From the NCBI GenBank assembly GCA_948567375.1, contig OX419760.1, positions 61,500,911 through 61,564,910 on the forward strand: a stretch of 64,000 nt of DNA. Reading direction: 5' to 3'. Within the stretch, counting starts at the first letter, position 1. Each line of letters opens with the position of its first letter. Below are positions 10,810 through 22,451 of the stretch, one piece after another. The stretch is from Lunularia cruciata. Its lineage: Eukaryota > Streptophyta > Marchantiopsida > Lunulariales > Lunulariaceae. Made by a program: the position numbers and the translations under genes. The notes beneath the pieces were generated by a model. That model searched no databases. It was not told where the DNA came from and worked only from the letters and a program-made list of their open reading frames with translations.

Positions 10810-11039
10810 TGGATGGAATTTATGGACCACCAAATCCACTTCCGCCAAACCATTGGGACTTTCATGTCCAGATATTACCAAAGCATCATTTCACACAATT
10901 CATCATCTCACGCTTTGGGTAGAATTTTCTACATATGATCACCGTGTCAGAGGAACCCTTGATACTTCCAGTTGTAACTTATGGAGAACGTGTTGTATCT
11001 ATGTGTTAATCAACTAGATAAATTGAGGGTAGTGGAATA

Positions 11040-11975
11040 GAGTAGTAGCAATGGTGGCAATACCGGATGTTATCTTTGCAATGCAACAACAAATCGAGCA
11101 TCTTCCTTGATTGTTGGATGAACGAGACCAGCAACGACAAGAACAGATAGACAGAGCGCCAGTTCAAGATGGAGAAGATCACATTCGATTTCCAAAACCC
11201 AAGGTGTTTGAAGGCAAGAGTCTTCCAGGCACAGTGGAGAATTTTATGTTTGACTGTGAACATTACTTTGAAGCCACCAATCTTCAAGATGAGCGGAAAC
11301 AAATTCTCTTGGCTTCTAGCCAATTGGATGGCATCGCAAAACTTTGGTGGCGATTCCGAGTAGAAGAGCTTAACAACAAATTATTACACCGATTTTCACA
11401 TGGGCAGAATTCAAGGATGCAATACTTGGTCGATTTCAGACTATAAATGCCACCCGAGTTGCACGAGATAAATTGGTGGAGTTGAGGCAGATTGGCTCAG
11501 TGAGAAGCTACATCACACAATTTCAGAATATCATCATGCAAATTCCAAATATCCAAGAAGGTGAAGTTTTGGATTGATTTGTGCAAGGATTGAAGTCACG
11601 AACTAGATTGGAGGTGACCATGTGAGAGCCACAGAACGTAGAAGAAGCCATGCAATTGGCTGAGCGTTTTGATTCCTTAGTTGTGACAACTTGGTCTTGA
11701 CCTCGACCTACGCAAAACCTGCCATTACCACGAGTGGAAGAACCGGTACCAATGGAGATTGATGCTATCCAACAAAGACCACATGGCACAATAGATAGAG
11801 ACAGATTATGACAAAATGGAGGTTGCTTTTATTGTCAACAAGTTGGACATCACATTGCTGAATGTCCACTTAGGAATGGGTGACCTTGACAAGTTGCCTA
11901 GATGGAGTTTGTGGAACAGAATGATCAGGGAAACAAAGAATCCCAGCAGGAGATTTCAAGCCGCCTACTAGGAGC
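11040..11975 (+). pseudogene. Chromovirus gag, decayed
   Basis: The capsid region reads in frame at about 11111-11440, with HIRFPKPKVFEG and YFEATNLQDERKQILLA, typical of plant chromovirus gag. After a frameshift near 11385 it continues to a zinc knuckle CFYCQQVGHHIAECP (CX2CX4HX4C) at about 11824-11871. Stops are mostly TGA in place of CGA (near 11109, 11576, 11622, 11698, 11808, 11881). The gag and protease are separated by a few codons only. Confidence 0.75.
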
Positions 11976-12461
11976 TTGATTGGTTCCAATGGGATTGAAG
12001 GCTCGACCTATGCAAGTTTGCTTCACTTGCAAGGTATGATATCTAATTGGGGTTGTAGGATTTTGGTTGATTTTGGAAGTTCAGAGAATTGCATATCTAT
12101 GCAAGTAGCAAAGGAATTGGGTATCCTTATCAAGCCAGTGATTGGAAGTAGTTTGATGATGGCGGATGGTAGACAAGGTTCTGCATTCTGCACCTCACAT
12201 CCTGTTACCTTCAAGATTGGGAAGGAGTATTTGGAGTGTATGAGGTTGGTAGTGGCACCTCTACACTATGATATCATTTTGGGTCTACTTTGGCTTGAAC
12301 ATCATAAGGTTCAATTTGATTGGACCCGACGTCAAATTCAAGTACAACACCAAGGTAGGAATTTCCGATTAGGTTGTCTGGCACCTCTGAGTAAGACACC
12401 TAAGAATAGTCAGTCCCAAGATCGGAAGTTTGTTGAGAAGGTAGCCATAGAGCAAATCTAG
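11976..12461 (+). pseudogene. Chromovirus aspartic protease
   Basis: An open frame of 161 codons with the protease fold signature. The active-site loop is LVDFGSSENCIS, where DSG or DTG is expected, so the middle catalytic-loop residue has changed to Phe. It also contains YDIILGLLWLEHHKVQFDW, the usual C-terminal half of the domain. The downstream 12420-12560 segment contains a three-fold imperfect repeat of the phrase GATGAGTCCC...AAGTTTGTT. Inactive as it stands. Confidence 0.75.
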
Positions 12462-12506
12462 AAGGGAGATGAGTCCCAAGATAGGAAGTTTGCCAAGAAG
12501 GCAACC

Positions 12507-13126
12507 ATGGAGCAAGCTTGGAAGAGAGATGAGTCCCTAGAAGGGAAGTTTGTTAATGAAGCAGCCATAGAGCAAGCTTTGGAGGAAGATAAGTCTGTAT
12601 TCGTGGTGTGGATCAAGCCGATTGCACAAGAACAATCTGAGGAGGGCCAAGTGCCGCATCAAGCAACGGTTGATTGGATAGTTCAGGAGTTTGCAGATGT
12701 GTTTCCGGATGATCTGCCAAAGGGATTACCCTCTGATCAAGGTATGCCCTTCAAGATTGAGTTATTGCTAGGGAGTACTCCAATGAGTAGACCAATCTAT
12801 CGGCTCTCACCAAAGGAGTTGGAGGAGTTGCGAACAACACTTATAGAGTTCTTGGAGAAGGATTTCATACAACATAGTACCTCTCCATGGGGAGCACCGG
12901 TACTATTTGTTCTAAAGAAGGATAGAGGACTTCATTTTTGTATTGATTACCGTGGGCTTAATAAGCAAACCGTGAAGAATGCATATCCCTTGCCTCGGAT
13001 CAACAACCTGCTTGACCACTTAAGTGGAGCACGCTACTTTTCCAAGCTGGATCTTTGTAGCGGCTATTGGCAAATTCCTATTGAAGGAGAGGACGTGCAA
13101 AAGACTGCCTTTCGCACAAGGTATGG
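12507..13126 (+). pseudogene. Chromovirus reverse transcriptase, N-terminal part
   Basis: Contains [46 protein letters not shown] and [14 protein letters not shown], the reverse transcriptase blocks before the catalytic centre. The frame is intact up to 13126, where CC copy A is inserted. The domain continues at 16904 with the expected next residues. Confidence 0.85.
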
Positions 13127-16100
13127 TGTGACAACCCAACAAATATCACTTTTGCGGTAATCAGGTAAGTAAAGTTTGTTCCCGCAAAGATACGAGTCAG
13201 AAATGTCCAAATACGAAGCAAACAGTAACAATGTAGTTCTTCTTGGTTGCGTCTTTAATCTCTCAAGTAGAAACCACACCCAGAAGAGAGTAACAAGCAC
13301 TGACTCGCAGTCTTGTCACAAATTAACACTCCATAATCACAAATCCTTCAATTCTTTCCAAACAATCTTGATTGTGATGATTCAGGCTCTCCCAAAAATG
13401 GCACCTCACTGCAAAACAACTTCGCCTCAGAATTGTGTTCCACCCCTCCACTGAAGGCACAACTTCCTCGATCAAAATTGCTTCACATCAACTTTGCACT
13501 GCATTCACAAATGCAGAATACCACCAACACTACAATTCCTCTCAGATCTGTCAAGGCATTGCTTCGATTGCACTTCACTTAGGATCAAACACATAGAATG
13601 AAGATCAAGGCTGTGGAATCCAACATCGAACAAGCACTTTGACTTGCACTTCGAATTTCTCCAAACACTCACAAACACAATTGTGAAATTGATACTCGGA
13701 ATCAAGCTCAAGCGACGAGCACTGCTTCACAGCACTTCGCTTTATCTATTCTCAGAAATAATGAGCACTGAACAACAATTTCCTGCAATTGCCTGTAAAT
13801 AGTGAAGCAATCGACAGTTCTAACAACTATACCGTTCTACAACAACTGTTCTAACCTGTAGATCCAAAATGACAATGCACCTCTTCATATCTGCCTCTTC
13901 AAATCTCAAATCGGTTACTAATCCAATCCGATGTCTACTTCTTCCTCGGCTTTCAAACCTGAACCCAAAGTAATCTTACTTCCTACTATCTTTTCCTTGG
14001 GTTTCAGATCTCCTACATCTTCTACCAGATCCAGCAATTCTCTTTCTTGATCTGAAATTGCACTAGTGGGTAGTCTATCTAACTCTTCATCTTTCGACCC
14101 ACTCTTCCCTAATGTCTCTGAGGGCAACTCCAAAGACATTTGGATTCCTATGTTATCTACCTCGGATTTTGCCTTAACATCCTGCCAAAGCTTTTCTAAC
14201 TCTATTCTCACTAAGTCTAATCTAATCGCAATATTGTCTTCTACCTCTAATATCTTCCTATCTACACGAGTTCTCAATTTAATCAACAAGGCGTTCATCT
14301 TGGTGTCTTTTGCTTGTCTTCGCCTCGTCTCCTGCACCAACAATTTCAACTCGTGCAGTCTCGTCTCTTCAATTCAAACGTTGGCCTCTGTACTTAACAT
14401 CGCGTTCACTTTGAGGACTATTTCCTTCAATGGCTCCAATCTTGTCTTGCGTTCTCGTTCCTGATCTGCAAGCCAGTCCTCTCTGTACATCGCCAATTCT
14501 TCTTTGAATTTGGCCTTCATCACTTCCTTCTCTTTCTCCTTCTGTTCAACCTTCTCTTCCTGATTACGAAGTAATTCTTGTAATCTCTCTTCTTCTCTAT
14601 ATCTCGCAGCCAACTCTCGTTGCCAGAGTTGCTTCTTCTCCTCCATACTCTCCATCACTCGATTGAGCTCTTGATCCTTTGATGCTACCCTTGCCATAGC
14701 ATGGATAAGTTCTACTCTTGAATCAGCAAATTGATGCTTCAAGATTTTGTGCTCCGCTACCTATCTCTCCCGTGCGATGTCACTCTTCCTCGCAAGATCT
14801 TCTCGATAACTCACTTCTCTCTTCAAGTCTTTGATTACCTGACTTCTCTTGACTACTTTTGCTTGCAGTACTTCTCTCTCTTCCTCACCTCAGGTTATAC
14901 TCTTCTTCAACTCCGAGTTTTCTTCTTCTAATCTTGATAAGACCTGCAACACAGTCTTTACCTCTGGACAAGTAGAATGCATCTCTTTCTTCTTCTTCTC
15001 CATCTTCACCAACAGCAAGCATACTACCGTCTGCAGGTAATCTACTCCATTACTGGCAACTTCGTCCTCCCGCAAAGTGGTCTCTCTTCTTTCCTTGTGT
15101 TCTCCCGATACTTGCCTTCTTCTCTAGAATCTTCGTATCGGGATTGATGCCTCACTGCCCAAGCTTTCTTCTACCTCTTCCTTCACTCTACTCGGTCCCG
15201 CTTCACACTTTGCCTTACATCTCGAGCGAATTCCTCACTGTACTGCAATCTTCTTCTCCTTGAGCACTGGTACTTTGTCTTCCAGCGCCGCATTGTCTTT
15301 GGTTTCTACTTCGGCTTGCATTTCTTCTTCGTATTCTTCAGCCGCTGGTACCGATGTCATCTCTCCTCCTTCTTCACTGTCATTGCTTGTATCTCCACTC
15401 TGCAATGTCAGCTCAGGTTCCTCCTCACGTTCCGAGTCCTCCGTCTTGAGCTCAGCTTTTCCTTCTGAGTCTTCATCTTCTGACTCAATCACCACCATTC
15501 CTCGCTTGGGTTATTTTTCTGCATCTTCCGAGGTTTCTTGTTTTCTTCGGCTTCTGCTTGCCGAGTTCTCTTCTTCGTCAGGGTACTTTCAACGACCTCC
15601 ACGTTCTTCCCTGTCTTCGCGTAGTAATTGTCTGTGCTCCGGATTTGGAGAATGTATTGTTGCTCCTCCGCGTCGACTTCTCTTCTCAAATCAGGATGGA
15701 AATGAGACACCATTCTATTGCGCCAAATTGAGCAAATTTAACCCGAGGTAAAAATGTGCTGCAAATGATACAATGTAGTGTGGAGGCGACTTATCCCACA
15801 GATTCCACACCATCTGCCTCGTTCTTCCGTGAAAGCACCTTGCCTAATTGATTGGTTCTCCAGCAAATAACTTGTGAAAGAACACCGCTTGGTGTTTCAT
15901 CACATAGGTAGTTCTCTCCGGCTTCAGGATGGCCATTAGTGCACTCACAATTCCTCTCCTCACAGGGTCTTTGTAGCTCTCAACTTTGTACCCATTCTTT
16001 GTCCTCTTCGACGAGAAGGCATCTCTCACCTCCTGTGTTTCTTGGGCTATCTCTCCTTTCCCCAAGAACGTGGCTCCCTGCTCCGAACCCGCCTCCTTCC

Positions 16101-16898
16101 CGAGTACGAGTCTCCAATCCAACTCTATCCAGCAAGCCGGATTTCCTCTCTTCCCTTCTTCCTTGGGACCATCGAGACATTTACTCTCGATGATTTCTGT
16201 CATGAATCCTGGAAAACTTACGTTCCAGTTCCATGCCAGAAAAGTGATCCGAAGTCGGCTCAAGACTTTGATCCTCGCTACTATATCTAATCTCCGAATT
16301 GCATGATTTCTCACTACAAATTTGGACTTCTTCTTCCCTCCTCCCATCTCTTTTGCTTTCTTACTATCTCTTGATTTCTCTCTCGCGACTTCTTCCTTGC
16401 GCACTAACACGAGTCCAACTCTATTTCCCTTTCCCCGATCACTTGCAAGACGATTCCTCAACGGCAAAGGAAAATTGCTCAACATTTTGTTGTTGCAATT
16501 TCAATTTTTATAGAGTTGCACTTCTTTGCCTTCCATCACTTTGAGTTTCTACGGAGAAATCACACCTTCGGCATGCACCTATCACTGTCAATCAACCTTC
16601 GCGCGTATGAGCCGCTAGTTTTGAAATGGCCCCTTCTTGAATTTCTTGCCCCGACGAAAGGTTGTTAGACTGTCTTTGCCTCGGGTTGAGCTCCCCCCGA
16701 GCCGAAGACAATTTACTTTGTATTGTATGCTGACACGGCATTTCCGAGTACTTCGCCTTATGACCCGAAGTCACTTTACTTCGGGTTTCATCCCGAAGAC
16801 AATTTTCTTCACCTTCTTTGGCCATACAGGCGCAATCCGACTTCTCTATACACTTCTTCTCCTTTATTTTGAAAAAAACAAAAAATGTGGGCACCACA
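13127..16898 (-). mobile_element. CC family element, copy A (3772 bp, 5-bp duplication TATGG)
   Basis: Inserted in the chromovirus reverse transcriptase with an exact 5-bp duplication TATGG (13122-13126 and 16899-16903). The ends are TGTGACAACCC and GGGCACCACA, so only TGTG/CACA is inverted and no terminal direct repeat is seen. The last 13 bases (TGTGGGCACCACA) are nearly palindromic. The only coding potential is one long gene on the minus strand. No transposase, integrase or reverse transcriptase is present. It is either a non-autonomous element or a large solo LTR. Confidence 0.8.
13918..16485 (-). pseudogene. CC element protein, copy A: globular N-terminus, acidic middle, coiled coil
   Basis: The ATG at 16485-16483 starts MLSNFPLPLRNRL, homologous to the start of copy B. 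The first about 215 codons to 15844 are open and basic, with AWNWNVSFPGFM and GNPACWIELDWRLVLGKE. A TAG then replaces the Trp of the expected INW. Next come HFHPDLRREVDAEEQQYILQ (about 15640-15710), an acidic stretch (15235-15498) and a Glu/Lys/Arg-rich coiled coil (14374-14742, with LQELLRNQEEKVEQKEKEKE). The C-terminal unit at 13918-14349 has SLELPSETLGKSGSKDEELD. Total length is about 850 residues. Several frameshifts and stops mean this copy is dead. I do not recognise the family; it is not a known integrase or reverse transcriptase. It lies antisense to the host chromovirus. Confidence 0.6.
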
Positions 16899-16903
16899 TA
16901 TGG

Positions 16904-17797
16904 ACATTTTGAGTGGAGAGTTCTACCATTTGGAATCACTAATGCTCCAGCAGTCTTCATGGATCAGATGCATCAGGTGTTGGATCAGTTCGTGGTAGTG
17001 TTCTTAGATGATATCTTAATCTATAGTAGGACAGAGGCTGAACACAAGAATCATGTGTGAGAAGTCCTAAGACGACTACGACAGTGGAAATTTTACTGCA
17101 AGAAGTCAAAGTGTGCTTTTTGGCAGAAGGAGGTTACCTTCTTGGGTCATAAGATCTCATCAGAGGGGATCAAGATAGAAGAAGAGAAGATCAAGGCCAT
17201 TACTGATTGGCCTACCCCAAAGGATGCTACAGAAGTACGAGCATTCAATGGATTGGCCAGTTTTTACCGACGGTTCATCCACTATTATGCTCACGTGGCT
17301 GCACCATTGACTGACCTCTTGGGAAAGAACTCGAGCTTCCAATGGACCACCAAGCATGAAGAAGCATTCCAAAAGTTAAAGCATATGGTGTCTTCAAGAC
17401 CTATTCTTCAACCATATGATCCTCAACTACCTTGTGTGGTTGATTTTGATGCTTTTAACTTTGCAATTGGAGCTGTGTTGCAACAAGAATTTCTAGATGG
17501 ACTACATCCTATTGCCTTTGTGTCTCGCCAACTAAATACAGCTAAAAGAAATTACTCTGCTTGAGATCAGGAACAACTTGCAATGGTATATGCCACCAAG
17601 GTATGGAGACATTATCTCCTGGGGAAACAAGTGATCATGCAAACTGATCACAAACCATTGTTGCAGACCTTACACTTGGAGCACATGAAGAGTCGGCATC
17701 ATCGTGGGAAGAGCAACTCCAATTGTTGGACATCAAACTTGAGTACAAACTAGGTCGGTTCCATGTCATCCCCGATGCTCTATCATGACGACCTGAT
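16904..17797 (+). pseudogene. Chromovirus reverse transcriptase C-terminal part and RNase H
   Basis: Resumes after copy A with [17 protein letters not shown] and the catalytic box [12 protein letters not shown] (about 16990-17025), where FLDD corresponds to YxDD. Then come WPTPKDATEVRAFNGLASFYRRF and the RNase H part, with VVDFDAFNFAIGAVL (catalytic Asp region) and QTDHKPLLQTLH. Stops at about 17058 and 17562 and a frameshift near 17690 break it. Confidence 0.85.
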
Positions 17798-19330
17798 TTG
17801 AAGGATCTTCCTCTCATCACGGCGGCAATTATAACGGTGTCTATTGACCCTAAGGTCCATAATGAGTTTCAATCAGCTCTACAACAAGATCCCTTCTTCC
17901 AAATGGTACACGGTCGTCTGACAACACGTGACAAGGAGTACAACACCTTCTCTTTCAAAGAAGGCCTTTTATTCCATGCAGACCAGATCTATGTTCCAGC
18001 CAAAGGTGATCTTTGACTTGTGCGCCTTCAAGAAGCCCATGATTTACCAATAGCTGGTCACATGGGAGTGGACAAGACCTTGGGCACCCTCCAACGCTAA
18101 TGGTGGTGGCCCAACATGACACGAGATGTTTGAGACTTTGTTCAATCATGTGAAAGTTGCCAACGGAACAAGGCCAGCAACCAGAAGCCGAGTGGACTCC
18201 TTCAACCACTTGCCATTCCATCCGCTCGTTGGGAGCATGTGAGCTTGGATTTCATCACATCCTTGCCAAAGACAAAACAAGGACACACCGCAATTGTGGT
18301 GTTTGTGGATAAGCTTAGTAAGCAAATCTACTTGGCACCAACCTGTGATACCGTGGATGCTCCAACCTTAGTGCAAATCTAGTTCGACAATGTCTTCAAG
18401 CATCATGGGATGCCACGTGTACTCATCTCCGACCGAGATCCTCGATTTACCAGGAAGTTTTGGCAAGCACTCTTCCAAATACTTGGCACCAAGCTTGCTT
18501 TATCCATGGCCTATCATCCTCAAACTGATGGACAAACCGAATGCACCAATCGTACATTGGAGGATATGTTGCGGGCCTTTGTCAATGTCCACCATACCAA
18601 CTGGGATGAATGTCTTACAGCTGCAGAATTTGCCTACAACAATTCTAAAGAGGCAAGCACCGGATTTTCTCCCTTCTTTCTCAATTTTGGCCAAGATCCG
18701 TTTGTTCCAGATTCTCTTCTTGCTCCCCCTCCCTCTCAGGTTCCTCATACTTCTACATTCTTGACCACTATATCCCAATCTCTCCAACAAGCCAAATCTC
18801 ACCTCCTTGTTGCTCAAAATCACCAAAAACAATATGCGGACCATCATCGTCATGATCTCACCTTTGAAGTTGGTGATAAAGTCATGCTATCCTCTAGTAA
18901 CCTCTCTCTCTCACTTGATACCCAAATTTCTAAACTTGCTCCTAATTGGATATGACCCTTTGATATCACCCACATTATCTCTCCTATTGCTTATTGACTT
19001 GCCTTACCTTGTCACATGCGTATCCATCCTGTCTTTCATGTTTCTAAGTTGAAACCCTTTGTTCCTAACCCTTCTTCCTTTTCCTCTCAAGTCCAACCTC
19101 CCCCTCTTCATATCCCTATCAATGATCATGAGGAGTATGAAGTTGATTGTATCCTTGCGCGTCACCATATTCAATGAGGCCGTCGCCAACATACGGAGTA
19201 CAAGGTCCTTTAGAAAGGGTATCCCCTTCATGATGCCACATGGGAACCTCTTTCTCACCTCCAGAATGCACAGATGACCATCAAGGACTTTGAAGCTTTA
19301 TTGGCTACGAGGATGTCACCAACTAGCGGC
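17798..19330 (+). pseudogene. Chromovirus integrase with C-terminal chromodomain
   Basis: The zinc-binding HHCC part (AHDLPIAGHMGVDKTL, then CESCQRNKA) lies near 18030-18170. The catalytic core has LDFITSLPK, ISDRDPRFTRKFW (about 18425-18460) and HPQTDGQTECTNRTLED, giving the D, D and E residues. The frame 18410-18955 is open. A chromodomain follows at about 19125-19270, with EEYEVDCILARHH and GYPLHDATWEPLSHLQNAQ. TGA stops at about 18016, 18130 and 18954 replace CGA. Chromodomains in this position are known to steer integration to heterochromatin. Confidence 0.85.
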
Positions 19331-19339
19331 GGGAGAATA

Positions 19340-19762
19340 TGTAACAATATGGAGTTTAGAGACGAAGTTAGTCGGGCTTACAAAGTAGAGAATAAGACAA
19401 AATAGCCTAGAATATTCTAGAAGTATCTAAGAAACTTCTTGGGAAGCTTCCCAACTAGTTAACTTGCGCCCTAAGCAGGTAGCTTCTAGAAGGAAGCTTC
19501 TAGAAGCTTCTAACTAGCTTAGCTTGCACGCCAAGTAGGCGGCTTCTAGAAGGAAGCTTCTTGAGAAGCTTCCTAGTTAACTTGGCTTGCACTCCAAGAA
19601 AGCGGCTCAAGGAAGCTTCTTGAGAAGCTTCAAGAGTCTTGTATGCTACCTATAAATACCAAAGCCAAAGCTCATGCTAGGCATTTGGAGTTTTCCCTCA
19701 TTCAAGTGTCCCAATGTGAGTTTCCATTCTCCTATTTCTCTCTTCGGTTTTGGTCTTTTACA
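19340..19762 (+). repeat. 3' LTR of the chromovirus (423 bp)
   Basis: Second copy of the LTR, preceded by a purine-rich tract (GGCGGGAGAA). It differs from the 5' LTR by about ten substitutions, one short duplicated GAAGCTTC-type unit and one small indel near its 3' end. TATAAATA is at 19651-19658. Confidence 0.9.
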
Positions 19763-21290
19763 AAAGTGGAATGAAGGAGAGAAGGCAAGTAGGGTTTTCC
19801 CGCAAGAATGGAAGAGTGCAACCTTGGACAGGAGTGAATTTTTGAGTTAGACAGGTCTATGCATGAGAGAAGGAAAGTAGGGTTTTTTTTGCAAGAATGG
19901 AGAAGTGCAAGCTTGGACAAGAGTGAATTTTCAAGTAAGAGAGGTCTGTGCAAGAGAGAAGGCAAGTAGGGTTTTCTTGCATGAATGGAGGAATGCAAGC
20001 TTGGACAGGAGTGAATTTTTGAGTTAGAGAGGTCAGTGCAGAAGAGAAGGCAAGTAGGGTTTTTCCCACAGGAATGGAGGAGGGCAAGCTTGGATAGGAG
20101 TGAATTTTTGAGTTAGAGAGGTCAATGCAGAAGAGAAGGCAAGTAGGGTTTTTCCCACAGGAATGGAGGAGTGCAAGCTTGGATAGGAGTGAATTTTTTA
20201 GTTAGAGAGGTCAGTGCAAGAGAGAAGGAAAGTAGGGTTTTTCCTCTAAGAATGGAAGAGTGCAAGCTTGGACATGAGTGAATTATTGAGTTAGAGATGT
20301 CAGTGTAGGAGAGAAGGCAAGTAGGGTTTTTCCTGCAGGAATGGAGGAGTGCAAGCTTGGACATGAGTGATTTTTTGAGTTAGAGAGTTCAATGTAGGAG
20401 AGAAAGCAAGTAGGGTTTTCCTGTAGGAAGTGAGGAGTGCAAGCTTGGACAAGAGTGAATTTTTGAGTCAGAGAGGTCTGTGCAGGAGAGAAGGCAAGTA
20501 GGGTTTTTCCCACATGAATGGAGGACTGCAAGCTTGGATAGGAGTGAATTTTTGAGTTAGAGAGGTCTGGGCAAGAAAAAAGGCAGTAAGTTCTCCCGTA
20601 GGAATGAAGGAGAAGAACCTTGGACAAGAGTGAATTTTTGAGTTAGAGAGGTCAGTGCAGGAGAGAAGGCAAGTAAGGTTTTTCGGCATGAAGGGAGGAG
20701 TGCAAGCTTGGACAGGAGTGCATTTTTGAGTTAGAGAGGTCTATGTAGGAGACAAGGCAAGTAGGGTTTTTCTTGTAGGAATGGAGGAGTGCAAGCTTGG
20801 ACAAGAGTGAATTTTCAAGTTAGAGAGGTCTGTGTAGGAGAGAAGGCAAGTAGGGTTTTCTCACGGGAAGAGAGGAGTGCAAGCTTGGACAAGAGTGAAT
20901 TTTCAGGTTAGAGAGGTTTGTGCAGGAGAGAAAGCAAGTAGGGTTTTTCCCATAGGAATGGAGGAGTGCAAGCTTGAACAAGAGTGAATTCTTGAGTTAG
21001 AGAGGTTAGTGCAAGAGAGAAGGCAAGTAGGGTTTTCTTGCATGAATAGAGGAGTGTAAGCTTGGACAAGAGTGAATTTTTGAGTTAGAGAGGTCAGTGT
21101 AGGAGAGAAGGCAAGTAGGGTTTTCCTACCTGAAGGGAGGAGTGCAAGCTTGGACAGGAGTGCATTTTTGAGTTAGAGAGGTCAGTGCAAGAGAGAAGGC
21201 AAGTAGGGTTTTTCTCACAAGAATGGAGGACTTCAAGCTTGGACATGAGTGAATTTTGGAGTTAGAGAGGTCTATGCAAGAGTTGGAGAG
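19763..21290. repeat. About 17-fold tandem array of an 89-bp unit
   Basis: The phrase GGCAAGTAGGGTTT recurs about every 88-90 bp, at roughly 19785, 19874, 19964, 20048 and so on to 21200. It is accompanied by GGAGTGCAAGCTTGGACA and GAGTGAATTTTTGAGTTAGAG. Units differ by point changes and single-base indels. The array lies within the H element that the chromovirus entered. Open frames on either strand here are products of the repeat. Confidence 0.9.
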
Positions 21291-21724
21291 TATGGACAAA
21301 GGAAATCAAAAGGAAGGACATTGAGAGAAGGGTTGCAAAGGAGAAATTTTCAGAAAAGAGACCTGGATGTGCAAGAGTTTAAGAGTTTGGATATAGGGAA
21401 GGTAGAAGAGAAATTGAGAGAGAGGGCATTGGAGAAATGGTTGCAGAGGAGAGTATTTTTGAAGGAAAGGAGAAGTGGTTGTGTAGGGGTCTTTTTTTCT
21501 CTCTTTTTTAAGAGTATGGATAGGGGAAATCAAAAGGAAGGACATTGAGAGAAGCGCTGCAAAGGAGAAATTTTGAGATAAAAGACCTTGTTGTGCAATA
21601 GTTTAAGAGTCTGGACAAAGGGAAGGTGGAATAAGAGTCAAAAGAAGTTTTGAGAAGTGGCTACAGGGAGAGATTTTTGACGGAAAGGAGACCTGGTTGT
21701 GTAAGGGAATTGGAGAGTTTGGAC
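21287..21724. repeat. Second, shorter repeat block of the H element
   Basis: A longer unit of roughly 100-120 bp recurs about three times, marked by GGGAAATCAAAAGGAAGGACATTGAGAGAAG (in parts) and by GAGACCTGG. It continues the array at 19763-21290 and is cut by the young retroelement at 21725. Confidence 0.6.
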
Positions 21725-22403
21725 TGTGAGCCGGCCTGTCTCTCACTCAGGATGAACCTCTGATGGCTATTATGGTAGCGCACCATGGACTAAGAAGGCA
21801 AGGAACCCCAACTCCATCATACTCCTCCAAGGCTAACACTCCAAGACTCAAGACATTGCTCACTAGAGAACTCAATGAGAGAGAGATAGTTGCAAATGAA
21901 AGGATGATGAGTACCTCCTCACTCCTTGTTTATATACTTGTGAAATAGTTACGTACCAAAGTTACTAATTACCGTAGTAACTCAAGTTACTAGACTAAAA
22001 GTCAAGTAAAGTCAAAAAGTAGAAAGGAATATCCATTCACATGGGCATATTCCCCTTATCTTGACCCAACCACTAAAGCAAGGATTCCTTCACATGGGCT
22101 ATCCTTGGACTAAAGAAGAATCCAAAACAAAAAGGCTTGCGGGCCCAAGAGTTCTCAACTCTTCCCCCAAAGCCAAACACCTAGGAATAATACCAAGTCA
22201 ACACACTAAAATCCAAAATAGTGGTGCTCATCTTTTCTACTTCCTCTAAAGTAAGGTCCCATCTATCTTAGCTATGACTAACTTTAGCTAACCATGACTA
22301 ATATAGAACCATCCTTTATCTCTATATAAATAATATCTCTTAAGTACTTGTAATACCAAGCTAAATATCACAATACCACACACATGCACAAATGGGTGTT
22401 ACA
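21725..22403 (-). repeat. 3' LTR of the young element (679 bp)
   Basis: On the element strand it begins TGTAACACCCATTTG and ends GGCTCACA. Preceded on the element strand by a short purine tract (CCGGGGGTAAA). An LTR of the same type, truncated and older, lies at 44432-44722. Confidence 0.95.
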
Positions 22404-22451
22404 TTTACCCCCGGACTAAGTTTTCACTTTGTCCTCAAAGTGAAGGTCTCT

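Larger units (their letters stand above)
10376..19762 (+). mobile_element. Chromovirus-type Ty3/gypsy retrotransposon
   Basis: An LTR retrotransposon of 9387 bp including a 3.77-kb nested CC element (copy A); about 5.6 kb without it. Order: LTR, primer-binding site, gag, protease, reverse transcriptase, RNase H, integrase, chromodomain, LTR. The terminal chromodomain and tRNA-iMet primer site place it with plant chromoviruses. The two LTRs differ by about ten substitutions and two indels, so it is moderately old. The flanking bases (GAAGA on the left, AAAGT on the right) do not match, so the target duplication has decayed or one flank was deleted. Confidence 0.85.

Noticed and set aside
10371-19767. 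Target duplication for the chromovirus
   Set aside because: The flanks GAAGA and AAAGT do not match; a mutated or deleted duplication is possible but cannot be shown.
19732-20690. Minus-strand open frames with repeated Cys/Ser/Leu-rich phrases, resembling a repeat protein
   Set aside because: The 89-bp unit is not a multiple of three, so the frames exist only because indels shift between units. No start, promoter or homologue is apparent.
19763-21290. Regularly spaced repeats considered as a CRISPR array
   Set aside because: The whole 89-bp unit repeats; there are no unique spacers, and the context is a eukaryotic retroelement.
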